Below are positions 23,610 through 36,676 of a stretch of DNA of 64,000 nucleotides, piece after piece (position 1 is the stretch's first letter; each line of letters starts with the position of its first letter). Source of the stretch: Anthopleura xanthogrammica. Taxonomy: Eukaryota > Cnidaria > Anthozoa > Actiniaria > Actiniidae. The notes under the pieces were generated by a model. It saw nothing but the letters and a program-made list of their open reading frames with translations. It was not told the DNA's origin and did no database searches. Location: positions 12,012,981 through 12,076,980 of the forward strand of contig OZ025209.1 in NCBI GenBank assembly GCA_964019055.1. Direction: 5' to 3'. The position numbers and the translations under genes were made by a program.

Positions 23610-26600
23610 TAATAATAATAATGGGAAGTTCTTATATAGCGCATTTCACATCGTTTCAATATGCGCTTTAAAATTGTGACCAGTGGAGGACTTTACGGGC
23701 TGCATATTAAGGCGCTATTAGCAGCCGTGCAGCTTACAATCATGAGTTCTTGGTTATGGATTTCGTTTGTAGACTGAAGTCCCAATTCTTGGATTATATT
23801 TTTATCAAAAAACTGGAAAATATATTGGAATCAAGATCATGGGGGACAAAATGGTTCTCTCCTTGGCCTCAAGTGAAGGTGTGGGCTTGGCGGAAATTAA
23901 GATTTCCCGCCGAAATGCGCGCAGTCGCTCCAGGAAACTTTTCGTCCCTCATTATAAACTCGGAAATTTAGTTATGTTTTTAAATTGGAAATTAACAGAT
24001 GTAAAAACATGTAAAAGGCATGTATATGGAATTGTTCTTACTTGCTGTACAGCAGCACATCAGGGACCCAGATATCTTTAGGATCAACGTAAATAAGCTT
24101 GATTCCACCGTGCTGGGCTGGATCCCATGTGAGCAACTCATTCTTCCAATACTGTAATAGTAAAACGAGTTTTACTGGTTTTTGTTTTCAAAAGAACTAA
24201 AAAATATTTAACACCTCTCTCTACCTCAGGCGCAATTTTTGTGCCGTTTTTATATTCTTTTCTACCCTTAAATTCCCCTTGACAAAAAAGAATGGTAGTC
24301 TAGACTAGTGCTAATGGCCGCTCGAAGACTGCGCAAAGCATTTTATAATTGTTCAGACTATTCACGGGATCCCTGTATCATATGCCCGCAACGGCCTCTT
24401 GGGTAATGCCGCGAAGACTCCTGGGTACTATTGCACAATTTTGGAATTTTCTTACATAGGAAAGAAAATAAAGACGGAAAAAAGCGACGCATTTTTAAAA
24501 TGGGCGTCCACAGGCAACCCAGTACGTATTAAGGGAGGCTATAGTCTCAATATCGAGCATTGTTATTGGTATACTTGCTAACCTCAACCAAGATGGCGGA
24601 TATGAAAACCAGAAATTTTATTAGAGGGCAGCAGATCAAAAACAATATTTTTCAAATAAGCGAGGCTATCAGCTATTGATATAAATAGACTACTTCACTG
24701 TATGAAATTATACAAAAAGATTGGATTGCCACAGCGATGATATGGCTTTCCTAATAATCTTATCTTTCCGGTAGCCATAGGAAGCCATCACCTGTTGTTT
24801 TGGAATCCCACAAGCTGTCAAGTGGGGAGGAAGACAATGTTGATGACTATCTTTATGTTTAATAACAACATCTCGCAAAGTTGATAACTAGAACATTCTT
24901 TTTATTACTAGGGGGTGTTGTGTAATCAGCGTAGATCTAACTATACATATGCATTGTATGGATCGGAAATCACTTGAATGCTATCACCGGTTTATCGATC
25001 GTATGACCTGGAGCATAGTTTGGGGCGCTTCTCTCATATCCCTTCTCCTCTCCTCTCCTCTCCATTTATTTAGTCTACTGCATCTCACCTGATTAACCCA
25101 AGCGTATGTCTTGATGTATTGATCCCTTGCGCTCTGGTAATATCAAAAACAACGATAATTCATTCTCTGCGTGTAGGCAAAAGTTACAGTGAGGACACTC
25201 GAACCATGAACACTTGATATTTTTATATTTTTTATTTTATAAACTTTCTACTGCTTCAAACCTTCTGAAAATGAAGCACTGAACTCAAATAATGTTATTG
25301 TTCAAAATAGATTGTATTTCCGATTGATTCACACAAGGGATAAAGGAGAAAAAAGTATGAAAAAACCTCAAAGTGTTTACGGTTCGAGTGTCCTCACTGT
25401 AACAAGTTTTTTCATCCATTGAAAAAGGGACATAGTTATAAAATCAATTTCACTTGTCAGAGAATATATACATATTCAACTTCAATACCCCTTGCAGCAC
25501 GTCGGAATACAGCAGCTCAATTTGGAGGACAAAACAATAGGTTTCCAATTCTCAAGAGATTGAAATTCTTTTGTTTCGTTCTCCAAATAGCCAACTTTCG
25601 ATATTCTTGTTGAGTGATCATGCACAAAGCAATTCAAGACGAGGCTCCGGGGAAACAAAAGAATATATTAGGTTACTCCATTGTTTCCCCGGAGCCTCGT
25701 CTTGAATTGCTTTGTGCGTGATCACTCAACCAGAATATCGAAAGTGGGCTATTGAGCTGCTTTGACGTTACGTGAAAGGGGTCTTCAATTTTGACAAAGA
25801 ATATATAATTATCCGTAAACCGCACCCCAAATATTGGGGGGTTTGCGAAGGACTAACAACACTGTCCAGTAAAAACAAAGCAGTCACAGAAACTATAGAG
25901 AAAACTGTCGAGTCCAGGCAATGGATCCTTTCTAAGATGGAGAAAAACACACACACAAAAAAAGGGCAGTAAAGCGGAAAGGCCCATCGACAAGATAAAA
26001 TCAAAAAGAGACTTCTGTCAACAGGGTAATCTCTATCCTAAGTCCCATACACAGAGACCTTGTTTGGGCTTCCTGTGGGTCTAGGTGTTAGAAAACAATT
26101 AGGAAAGGCTTACCACATCAAGGATATTGATCAATTGAAAATCAAACATTACTTTAACGGTTTTGTTCTGCTGTTTGATTGGATGGGTGAATTTGTTGTA
26201 GTTATCAAACAGCTTTTGATAGAGCAAGCTCTCGTTGGTCTGAACAGCACCATCTGAAAAGCAAAAGATGTTCAGAATTTTGAATAAAAAATTGACCCCC
26301 AAAAAAACTAACGTTTCTTTCTTTATTCCTTCGAATTTATCATCAGCATCGCTAAAATCTATCAACTGCTAATGCGCCCGCTCTCACTGCTGTGGTCATT
26401 AGTTCAACATTTAGACCCACCTAAGAGAGTATCTTAGTTCTTAGTTTATTTTACTTCTAAGTATAGCTTTCGCTAATACTAGAATGTTAGTAAAATAAAG
26501 TAAAATATATGAATAGAGAAATAAATATATAAATAAATTGAATAGGAAAAAAAATACAACAATAAATAATAATAACACTAATAGCAATGGAATATATGAA

Positions 26601-28659
26601 TGACGGAATAAATAGAAAGAAGAAGTTTCGGTTGAATTATAGAAATCAGAGATATATAAATTGTGAAAATAACTTGTAGTATGTAAGAGCAATAAATTTG
26701 TAGAAATATAACCATGAATTTATAGAATAATTTAGAGATAATTTATGAATAATTCAATAAAGGGAGAAGTCCATAAGTGTGTAAACTACAATAGTTTAAA
26801 GTCCAAGAGCCGCCCCAGCACACTTGACTCACATTATGCGCGAGCAGAGCTGTTATCGCCTGTGCGTGCTTCGAGGGTTTTTCAACGGGTTCGGCGGTTT
26901 CAATAAGCCTCAAGCATACGATGACGTCTCATACTTCAAGGATCCTTTTCGTTAGCTTTTTCTGTCGTGCTAATTTTCACTATCGTTTTGGAATTCTCTG
27001 AGGAGTTTTAACATTTGAATATGAAAAGAAATTTTGAAAAGGACTATGGTTGTTTAGGTATGAAACGTCATGAGGTTAGAGGTTTATTGCTCTGCAAAAA
27101 TCGACCTCTTAATTTCAATTCTGGCCTTGAACGCTTTGGTCATGAGCCTCTGGCTCGTGGGATACTGAGCATTCACTCTTCGTGATCGATATAAAAAGTT
27201 CAAATTTTACATTCACTATCAATCTACCTTTACAACTATCTACCAATGTCTTCGAATATTTTTGAAGCGCCCTTGCAGCAAAAACGCATGCAAAGTTTGT
27301 ATTACAACAATGGCGTCCTGGAGTCACTCCGTGCCATGCCGCTCTTCATGAACTTAATTCGCTAAAGATATCTCACAACGCTTCCACTTCATTACTCTCA
27401 GCATTTGTAAAGGTTTCAAGCTCATATTCGCCAGCTTTACAAAATGGTATTAATCAGAAGGGGTTTTTTTCATTAATTTTAATTATTTATTTTTAATTTT
27501 TAATTAAAATGCGCGCGGTAAGCTAATTGTGCTTATGTATTTTAGAAGCGCCGTGAATCGAATTTAGGCAATTACTGCCCACATACGAATTGAGCAATAT
27601 ATACTTATTATTTTAATAAAGTTATTAGTCACCAAGTAAGCTAGACGAGACCAACAAGAATCGCGTGGGAGCATGGGCAGAAGACATTTCTTCATCTGAT
27701 ACGTTGAAGCACTACTCGAGGTTCAACAGGTCGTTAATCTTGTACCAATGATTTGTTTCGTACCCAAGACTGAATTTTCATAAGCTTTCGTTTTCACGTT
27801 CATTTACTAATGAGCTTTCAACCTCCGCAGTCATCTTCAAGGTTTACTGGGATGGGATAGGAAATTATCGGCGTCATTACGCTGTTGATCATTTGAGCTA
27901 ATTTTAAGACCCCTTGCACTAATTCCCAATCCGGGGGTCTAAAAAAAGAGCTCCCTGCTTTTGACTGTATCTTTTCTAATGAAGTTTTGAATTTTCTTTT
28001 CAGTGAATTTTTTTTATCAGCTCTTAAAAATGAAATTATGTATCAATAAGATTTAGTAAGGTTGTCGAGCGAGGCCATCTTTGATTCTGGTCCGCCATCT
28101 TTGACTCCATAAACTACACTATTTCTTGTATTGTCAACCAGTCACATAATTATGAGAAGCCAAAAATTCGAATTGTAAATTCACGAATCACGAAATACGA
28201 TAAATGAATAAACTTGGTACAACGATTCAGGGATAAAAATGCAAAATCACAAATCACGGTCTTCATGCAAAATAAGTGAACAGATCACGTGGAGATTGAA
28301 ACTCCTGAATTACCGACTTATTTTTTGAATTTCGCGAATCAAGTCAGAAAAAAGGCTGATCACGGAAAGCCTCTTCACCTTCTTAGAGTGTTAGGTTTAG
28401 TGGAGGGAGGAAAACCGGAGAACCCGGAGAAAAACCCTGGAGTCAAGGAATCTCGCGACCTAACAAACTCTACTCGTTTGAATCCAATCGGCGACTCACC
28501 AGCAAGTACATGTACTACCGCAACATCAACAAAGGAACAAATACGAATTGACTTTACTGAACTGAGTTAATTAACCACTAGTTACCAAAAAGAACAAACG
28601 TACCTACCTGATTCCATTGCGAGAATTGATATCAACAGAACCAACTTCCAGCGATGCAT
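22210..28659 (-). CDS. nicotinic acetylcholine receptor-like subunit (alpha-type), complete
   Basis: Cys-loop ligand-gated cation channel subunit for the plasma membrane, probably pentameric. Coding exons on the minus strand: 28659-28608 (signal peptide MHRWKLVLLISILAMES), 26253-26114, 25133-25089 (45 bp), 24151-24042 and 23470-22210. All phases join, giving 535 residues. The ligand-binding domain has loop D (YAWVNQ), loop A (WVPDVLLYS), the Cys-loop (Cys-x13-Cys containing YFPFDDQKC), loop B (FGSWSFD) and loop C with the vicinal pair in HYKCC, which marks an alpha-type subunit. The last exon holds all four membrane segments; M2 follows ESGERIGLS, whose glutamate fits cation selectivity. A long charged cytoplasmic loop (about 130 residues) separates M3 and M4. 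The start is the ATG opening the signal peptide. Its exon plan matches the receptor gene at 42525-45920 exactly. Acetylcholine as ligand is inferred, not shown. Confidence 0.93.
23566..23626. repeat. (AAT)n microsatellite
   Basis: About 60 bp of AAT repeat with a GAT interruption, in a receptor intron. It is followed by GGGAAGTTCTTATATAGCGC, which looks like the conserved edge of a dispersed repeat, but no second copy is seen in this window. Confidence 0.9.
25186..25408. mobile_element. palindromic MITE
   Basis: Inverted ends TTACAGTGAGGACACTCGAA (left) and TTCGAGTGTCCTCACTGTAA (right), essentially perfect over 22 bp. TA at both ends could be the target duplication. In the receptor intron next to the 45-bp exon. 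Confidence 0.85.
25485..25785. mobile_element. long near-perfect palindrome in a MITE
   Basis: Arms of about 67 bp at 25590-25656 and 25681-25748 carry TGAGTGATCATGCACAAAGC, CAATTCAAGACGAGGCTCCG and their complements, with a loop of only about 25 bp. Outer parts AGCTCAATTTGGAG and ATTGAGCTGC are a second inverted layer. Related outer sequence occurs near 18560-18670 and 31511-31620. In a receptor intron. Confidence 0.85.
26815..26935 (+). mobile_element. SINE-like fragment
   Basis: Degraded copy: CACATTATGCGCGAGCAGAG, GTGCTTCGAGGGTTTTTC, GGGTTCGGCGGTTT, AAGCCTCAAGCA line up with the body of the element at 8945-9215. Low similarity. In the first intron of the receptor gene. Confidence 0.4.
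28375..28540 (-). mobile_element. SINE-like element (reverse orientation)
   Basis: Read on the minus strand it gives GAGTAGAGTTTGTTAGGTCG, CCAGGGTTTTTCTCCGGG, CTCCGGTTTTCCTCCCTCC and CTAACACTCTAAG, matching the family body. Lies in the first intron of the receptor gene. An open frame on the plus strand here is incidental. Confidence 0.6.
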
Positions 28660-29316
28660 AATGGAAATGAAACAGCTGAAAGATAAAAAATAAAGATCTA
28701 ATTTGTTGTCACTGGTTTAAAAAAATTATATAAAAGACACATACGTTTTTATGCATTTTTTTTAACCAGTTACATACAACAATGGGCAAATTTAATCAGT
28801 GATTATTATAATTCTTGTTTGCAGCTTTCACTGATATTTTTAATAAGAGAGATGATTTAATTTTTTGTTTTGTTTTAAAGAGGAAAGCGTTGTATTGAGT
28901 TGCAGCGACAGGATATTGGCAGCTCATAGTATTTCGGTTCAATATTTACTATAGTTTTCCACATAACCCGAGGGCTTTTCCTCTTCGACGCAGCAGGGTG
29001 GTAATCACCATGGCCGCTAAATTTGTTTTGGTTCATTGTCATTTCAATTGCCAACCATGGCCAGAAATCTATTGGATTATCAACGAAAGCAAAGTAACTA
29101 AACCTATTGTTAAAATGGTGGGCAAATAAACATTTGTTTAGCTCGAGTTTGCGTCTACCTATTAACGACATCCTTCATTTTCCTTTAAAAAATATACTTT
29201 GTAGATAATTCGTTTTACGTGGGCTGAAAGCTGGCCTTGACGTGATAGAAATCCAGAAGAACAAACAAATTATCGATATCATCGATATCATCATCACTAT
29301 GAATAATTATATCGGC

Positions 29317-29605
29317 ATAATGGCCAGCTGATCTGAGATAAAATGTTAGCCAATCAGAATCGAGAAAATTTGCAAAACTGAGGTGTCACCCTTAGCTACT
29401 CGGGAAACGGTTATTTCTTTATCATATTTTCCCACTCAACGATGAATATCATATCGTAAATATATGTAAAGTATCAAAAAAATTCTCCTGAAAATCTAGA
29501 ATTTACTCAGACACACTTTTCTAAGTCAATTTTCTCAGGCTTCATGACACCTCAGTTTTGCAGTGACGTCATTTCTTCGTCACTACTTCAGATCAGCTGG
29601 ATATC
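29317..29605. mobile_element. palindromic MITE
   Basis: Inverted ends GGCCAGCTGATCTGA and TCAGATCAGCTGGA. An inner pair reads GCAAAACTGAGGTGTCA and TGACACCTCAGTTTTGCA. Confidence 0.7.
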
Positions 29606-31404
29606 ATTGTCGGATGGGATTCGGAGGGGTAGTAGGGCTGCTACGCTGGCTATACGTCAAAATCATCGTTTTCATCATTATTGTGCCCTGTCATCCTCGT
29701 CGTCATCATAGCTTTTATTTAAGCACGATAATAAGGTTTACAGCTGAGCTGATGCGTTCGTGATTATTACACTTTAAATTACTTAATAATAAACTCCCAT
29801 CCCTAAAATATTACACCCTATGTTACTTAATCTTCATCTTCATCATCATTTTCACCACCAACATCACCACCATCATCATCTATTTTATTTCCTGTTATTT
29901 TATTTCCTACGCAACTGCAATTGACTGTTAAGAACCCGACATTTGTAATCTTGAACTCATGTTAACTTTAACTGTTTTACGGTCACTACAAATGTCAAAA
30001 AATAGATCGAGACTATGTAAGTCTACATCATCTGAAAGTCAATAAATAATGTCCTTAATATATAGACCACTGATATTGGTATTCATAATTATATCATGGA
30101 CACTCCGATAAATGAAGAACTACCGCTTCCAACCAACGCAGCACCCTGAGGCTCTGATGAACCTACTGTTTAATATTCTATTTTCGTTCGTCGCCAACGA
30201 TGTTTTAACTTCCGATAGAACTGATCACTTTAAAGGTTAATGTCGACTTAAGAGACGTATGGCTATGAACACCATGTACTGTGTTGTTGATATGATACAA
30301 CTTGAGAAATCTTATTGCTGAGCCGTTTTCATAAACGCCAACTAAATTATTCAATTGTAAAACTGGAACATTTTACCGCAAACATTTAATCAATTATTGC
30401 TTATCGATCTCATTTTTTATTTCAGCTTTATTTTCTGATTATTTTCTAGCTCTTGTTGTCTCTCCTAGAATTCACATATTGAACGCTCCAAATACCTTAA
30501 TACGCTTTCAATCCAACACTGTCAGTCAGTTCTAGCTATCAATTGCATGGGTTTTCGGTTTTCTAGAAAGCAGTTTGTTTGTTAGCGGAACCAGATCTTT
30601 ATTCTTTGTATGGATTGCGGTTTTGGGTCGTTTTCATGTTTTCGCTCTTTCAATCAAAGCCGTTGTTTTATCCTGCAAATCTCAACCGCAATAAAGGATT
30701 TTTTCTGATTTTTCGCATATTTACGATAAACAACGAAGATTGGCATTTATTCTACTCAATGATTCATGTATTTTTCGTCGAAATTATGAACTATGTAACT
30801 TATTGTGTGAGGAGAAACTCAAAACAAAAACCATATACATTTTCTTTCAGTTAAAATACATTTTACAGATTTTAGGTAAACACCTTTTTTCTTTTTTTTT
30901 TTTTTTTTTGAACTGATAAGTATCGATGCAGCAATGAATTGATTAGATAAAAAAAATAAGGATACAAAAAATTTTCAGAGGACAGAAGAGAATGGTTACC
31001 CGGTCAAGAAAGGTTGCTGTTAATGTAAGGTCATGATCATGTTTCCCCATCATCAACGTTACCTAAACTTGGTTTGAAATGAAATAACAGAACTAAATAG
31101 TAATAGTCATGGCCGTCACGTTGGTTGATTTGCCAAAACCCTAATGACAAATCTATTGTCAAAAAAAACACAATCAAAATAGTGGCTGTAAAAAGCAGTA
31201 TAGGATTTACCTTAGAGCGTGTTCTGTCTTGTTTCAGTTTGGTGTGTTCAGTCAGTCAGTGTAGTAAGATTATTTACGTTTACGTACCTCAAAATTGAGA
31301 AAACCTCACTTGTTAATAGATGGCGGTGGCTTCGACTAAAATGCGAGCTCAACGTGAGTCTTTCAATTTTCTTAAAAGCAAATTTATCTATGATAGACCT
31401 TTTC

Positions 31405-31620
31405 AGCTTGGGCGTTATAATTTTAGACCACGCGTCATTTCAATTCACGAGTATCAATTCTTTGTTTAATGGTTGTGAATGAATATGAATTTAACTCAAA
31501 CAAGGAATCTTATAGACCCTTTGCACGTGACGTCACAGTAGCTCAATTTGGAGGACGATTGTTAACAGTTTTGTCCTTGAAATTGAGCTGCATTCCGAAG
31601 TGCTGCAAGGGGTCTATATA
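31405..31620. mobile_element. truncated 'AGCTTGGG' MITE (copy 4) abutting another MITE
   Basis: 31405-31510 is a left-end copy (AGCTTGGGCGTTATAATTT, TTAGACCACGCGTCATTTC, TTCTTTGTTTAATGGTTG) that stops at TATAGACCC. From there a second element starts, TATAGACCCTTTGCACGTGA with an inner AGCTCAATTTGGAGG, and ends near GCAAGGGGTCTATA, an inverted match. The second element probably truncated or inserted into the first. Confidence 0.65.
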
Positions 31621-31845
31621 TACTCAAAAGATTGAGCATCGAAAGTCCACAGTTAGTCGCTATAAAAGCATGTGAATTACCTACAGTAAGTCAGTGTTGA
31701 ATATTAGTTAATTATGATAAGCGGAAGTCGATGATGGTGTTGGCCGTGGGTGTAGCGCCATAGTCTCGTAAGATATGTTTCCTTTCCGTTGCAGAGGCAG
31801 GAAAACTGGCTTTTTTTGAAAGGAAAAAAGCCACCTTTACAAGCG

Positions 31846-32100
31846 TGTTTATAGACCTTTCCAAAGATAGTGAACATGGTGTATTGTGGTCTAGCTTCAT
31901 TATGGCCATATATGGTGTTGTTTGTACTCAAGCTAGACCACAATGCATCATGTTTATGGATCTCAAACCCCGCTCTACGGCCACCCGCTTATACGGTCAT
32001 CCGGTTATTACGGACAGTTTTATAGGTCCTAACGCAACACATTTTCTATTAAATTTACCCGCTTAATACGGTCACCCGGCTAATACGGCCACTTGTTCCT
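31846..32100. mobile_element. palindrome followed by ACGGCCACCCG-type repeats
   Basis: 31872-31953 is a hairpin (CATGGTGTATTGTGGTCTAGC and its complement GCTAGACCACAATGCATCATG). From 31976 short imperfect repeats follow: ACGGCCACCCGCTTATACGG, ACGGTCATCCGGTTATTACGG, ACGGTCACCCGGCTAATACGG, ACGGCCACTTG. This pattern is like the subterminal repeats of some DNA transposon ends. No transposase seen nearby. Confidence 0.55.
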
Positions 32101-32549
32101 TTGGCGGCCTTTTTTGACCTCAAGTACACTGCTTGGGATGCCTGTGTTCTGATCTAATTTGCTGGTTCTGCTCATGCGCATGTAAGCTATACTGGACTCC
32201 TTCCTCTGCGACTTATCAGTTTGTCGAAGCAAACAGAAAGTGAGTCCGGGACTGGATCGATTAGGCTCTTCCTCGTTTCCAAGGCAACCGTCCAAGTCTC
32301 CAAAGGTAAGTTCAAAGCTTTTCTGAGCTATTGTGTATTGTTTGAGCTCGTTTACCTGTTAACATCACACTTCTTTGAAACATCTTTTAATTGCTGTAGG
32401 GAAATCTTTGGAAATTCAGTAGATGATAATACTCTAGAACATTTAGGCGTAAGTTCGACCTCCTGCTTTAATTTCCGATCTGGGGGCCCAAACAGAATCC
32501 CCTTTTTTTTGACGATTGAAATAATTTTTAATCTTGTTTATATAATAAT

Positions 32550-32700
32550 ACGTGCACTCGCCTTTCACCAACGAGGCCTCGGGTCACATGTGAGTAGAGT
32601 ATGTTAATATGTCTCACGGTCTTTTACTTGATTTAAGGCTTTTATTCCGAGTCAGTCTACGGTTTTCCTCCCTGGTCATTATTCGATAAATTGATCTTTG
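32550..32700 (+). mobile_element. SINE-like element, diverged
   Basis: GTGCACTCGCCTTTCACCAA resembles the tRNA-like head. GGGTCACATGTGAGTAGAGT, a GTCTC block and CGGTTTTCCTCCCTGG fit the body. Sequence between is decayed. Confidence 0.5.
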
Positions 32701-33229
32701 ATTTTTGGAAGAATAAAACTTAGGGCCATGGTTTTGCTTATTTTGTCCAGTCAGAAATAATTAATGTCTCACCATAATCTATTGATGCAAAAGGCCAATG
32801 TATTATACCAATATCCGTCTCAAGTTAGACCCAGGAATCCACTACGAATATTCAATGCTTGCTAAAGCAAGTTAATTAAATGCGGATTCCTGGTAAAATG
32901 TATTACATTAAGATTAGTCAGAAACCTGGCTTTAATCTCTTTAAATCTCTTAAGAACAGCCATTTTTTACTTCCAAATCATATTAATGATGAAGGTTTTA
33001 GTATACAAGTGCGTGGACAGGAAAACTTGAAGGTTTGTGTGGCTCTAAATTGGTAGCAAGTGTATAAATTTTTCAAATAGTTGATGGCTTTTTTTGGTGA
33101 ATTTTATTGGATTTCTATAGCTATCTCAGTTAGATCGAAAGACGTGATGTGGAGTGCAAAGAGAGAAATTCTAGGAGACTCTGCATGTTTTTCAGTTCGG
33201 CGATAAGGTTCGAATACATTAACTATACA

Positions 33230-33600
33230 AAAATACAGATTTACTTGATTATCAAAGGGCTATATAGGATATTTCTTGCTGTTTGTACATGTTGTTTGTG
33301 AAGCTTAAAGTTATAAAAATGCAATCTGTTTTGATAATACCACTGATAGAGTATGTGAATAATGTTTTTTAACTATATGATTTGAAAACACGTTTGGAAG
33401 TATTACATGCAGATTTACTTGATTATCAAAGCTGTAAGATAATTTTCTTCTTCTTCTGCTTGTGATAAATCATATATTCTTTCCCAGTGTTTTAATCTCT
33501 AAAATGTAACCAGGTTTGGTAATAGCCACCCTGATAGATAAATATGTGAACAAAGATTTTTTTAATCATATGATTGAGAACGTGATAAGAAAAAAAATTG
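33230..33600. repeat. diverged tandem repeat, about 180-bp unit, two copies
   Basis: Both units begin with CAGATTTACTTGATTATCAAAG and share GATAATACCACTGATAGA/GTAATAGCCACCCTGATAGA, ATGTGAAnAA and the ending AACTATATGATT/AATCATATGATT. Too diverged to be recent. Confidence 0.65.
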
Positions 33601-35329
33601 CACAAAAAATAACCAGATAGACGATTGTCTTTTAGTGCTCTGTTTCACGTTTAGGAAAGGAATCACATCATTTTCTTTTAATTCTAACAATGATTCACCA
33701 ATTTCTTAATTTTTTCTGTCATTCAATTAGTCTTTCGCATCCTGTACATCAAGATAAAACTAGATAACACCCAGCTTAAATATACAAAAGTGTTCCAATG
33801 AACAATCCATTTGTCACCGCTAATCTCATCTCGTTCAATCCTGAGCGAAAACTAGCTATTCCCAAGTTCACAGCTGTACGTGTCTTCAGTATTCACTCTT
33901 ACTTCGATATTCGAGAAAGGGCAGAGACGTCTAGTCATTAACGGCATCGAACTAAAAAAGGATCCTCTCAGCTTCTCGTTTGTTCTCAGGCGAACGAGCT
34001 TAAATTTCCACTTGCAAACATCACGTTCACTTGGAAATTATTTCATTCAGAAATGATATCTCTTTCAATAATATATAATTTGGTTGTTCTACAGTCAAAA
34101 TGCGTAACACTACGGCTATTTTAAACTTTTCATTTTCAGAACAACCTCTATCACTTCGATGATGAATGGTCTTTTTAGGTTTTTTTTTTCATCTTGCGAT
34201 GAAATTGAATATGAAAAATTGAGCAAAAATATTTGGTAAATTAAAATTAAATCTTACCTCTCACCAGCTTAAAAAATCCTCTAACTCCTTTTCAATTAAT
34301 ACATTGAGATCAAATTTGAACCTTCTCTTTATTATCCATCGATGGACGATAAAATGGCAGTAGATAAATCAAATCCGTCCAATCTTTCTTTAAATGGATG
34401 AAATGGCTGCTGTAAGGAAGATTTTGTTCAGTATTCACGAGTTTTTAACCGAAAGAGGTCTTCGAAAATTTCCTCCGGCAAAAAAGATTTCCTGTGACTG
34501 ATACAGTCCAAATATGTTCATGCTGACTTATCATCATTAGTTCAAGCCTCATTCCTATTGGTTGATACATCCGTCTCCATGGTAACATAATCTACTCTTT
34601 AGTAATACAGTAGAATCAATATATTTGAACAACTGGGAATAAAAAAATGATTGGTTTTTCAAACGATGTTTTGAGGTATCGTATTAATGATCAAAACTAA
34701 ACCATTACATCGCTTTGTTCATTTGATTTCATATCAATTCACAAACATTAAGTGGTTAAAAGCAGTACTTTAAATCCTCAAAAATAAATAGCAAATTTCA
34801 AATGTTGCCAAGCAATTTCATTGTCAATAATGTTGAAGCTCATATTTAAAGATTAGAATTGATGACTGTATGTAACAGCTACATATTTTTTTCTGACAGA
34901 TTTTTTCTTTGTTTACTTCTGTTTTGTATCTTTAATACAGCACAGTGAGAGCAAACAGCTATGAATTAGAGTCCACAGGAGAATGAATTCTGCAGACTGA
35001 ATGGTCCATTTAGAGGTGTAATTATAATTATCTACTTGTGTTAGAATTTTTCTCCAGATTCTTTTTTTTTATTTAAATGCTATAACCCCTTTGGGGTTGG
35101 AAAACAATAGTGTCATTTAGCATAACTAAACGAACTACAAAAAAATTGTGGTAAAAAAAGGGAAGCGGATAATTCAAAGCATGGTAAAATGAATATAAAT
35201 TGTTTGTAATTAAGAAAATAATATACCGTATATTGATTGCTTCATGCTGAATAATATATCAAACACAGACGTTTAAAAATATTTTGTCTTCGTTTTATTT
35301 AAGATAAAATAGTTCTTGCAAGATGTCCA

Positions 35330-35535
35330 ACCTCGATGGTCTGTCTGTCCTTCTTTTAATTTTAGTTCTTAGTACGTTTGTCCGTCTGTCCATTCGAGTT
35401 CATTGGTCCGTCTGTCCGTTCCTTTGTTGTTCGTCCTTCTGTACGTTCGTTCGTCCCACTGTCTGTCCGTCTGTCCGTCCGTCCGTTAGTTCGTTATTCG
35501 TCAGTTCGAAATTTGTTTGCTCGTTTGTTCGCTCT
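35330..35535. repeat. degenerate (GTCCGTCT/GTTCGTCC)n tract
   Basis: An imperfect tetranucleotide-based tract with TCCG, TCTG, TTCG units. Open frames here encode low-complexity SVRPSV-like strings and are not genes. Confidence 0.85.
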
Positions 35536-35835
35536 TCCATTCCTGCACATGCGGGACACGGGTGAAAAACGCACAGCGCATGCTCGGAAGTTCGTCGTGT
35601 TTACAAAGAAATCCATTGGAGATTTATCAGCGTTTCGTAAATCGCTAAAATTAAGGCCGTTCGTGGAAAGTTAGTGCTTATTTTTTCCTGACACATGATT
35701 TTAGTTGTTTTCTTTCCCTGGTCAAATAATACAAGAGAAATTCGCATAATACAAGACATGTAAAACTCCAATGGTTGTCTTCGTAAACCACGACTCATCT
35801 ATGGATTTTCTGCCGAACTTTAGAGCATGCGCAGT

Positions 35836-35943
35836 TCGTTCGTTCGTTCGTCCGTCCGTCCGTCCGTCCGTCCGTCCGTCCGTCCGTCCGTCCGTCCGTC
35901 CGTCCGTCCGTCCGTTCGTTCGTTCGTTCGTTCGTTCGTTCGA
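35836..35943. repeat. (GTTC)n-(GTCC)n-(GTTC)n microsatellite
   Basis: Three blocks: GTTC x4, GTCC x about 17, GTTC x about 8. The same motif family as 35330-35535, 300 bp away, with an ordered block structure. Confidence 0.95.
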
Positions 35944-36632
35944 AGATGCTAGTATCACCATGTGATTGTCCGCAGTAGCGGTTAACGACGGCTAAAGGAC
36001 AGCATACCATAAACGTGGATGCATTTTTTTCTGTCGTTCAAATACAACGGCATTGAACCAACAGTTATTTTACGTGACAATATGCTCTTATGCTCTTATG
36101 CTCTAACTTATACTTTAATCAAAAAAAAGACTTCTTCATTTTAATAATAAATGAACTTCTCTCCAATATTCGAAAGACGAAAAGAAAAAAGCCCTCGAGG
36201 CTCTTGTTTGGTAAGGTAAAAATTCATAATAAGCATTCCAAGTAATTTGTATAATCGATGACTGTAGTAATTGGCCAATCTGCCTAAGACAAGTTGAATT
36301 TTATTTCATACAAGAGTATGAATTTTCAGCGGCTCAGGTATTAACATTTTTTTGATAAGAAAATACATAATATTTGAGGAAATCTATTTGTTTAATTTCG
36401 GAAAACAGAAAAACCCTTTGCGAATAAAACCTTCTCTCCGATATAGTTTCTATCACTATGTGTTACCAGACGTGGGGTTGATGACGAACTGGTTCGGTAC
36501 TTCGTGCGTTGTAGGAATGAGCCTGTTTTGTTTATACATGGAATTTATCTAGATGGGGATCCTGGGTGATCTATAACGTTGCGAAAATTAAGCAATAAGG
36601 AAGTTTCGTTCGCATATTCTTTAATTTTTAAA

Positions 36633-36633
<1 letters not shown>

Positions 36634-36674
<41 letters not shown>

Positions 36675-36676
36675 GT
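36634..36676. repeat. (TTA)n microsatellite
   Basis: About fourteen TTA units, followed by CATCATCATC-type imperfect repeats to about 36725. Confidence 0.95.

Noticed and set aside
32221..32607. 128-aa open frame on plus strand
   Set aside because: No recognisable domain, overlaps a SINE-like copy, and no supporting splice pattern; a GTAAGT near 32307 could mark an untranslated exon but nothing links it to a coding exon.
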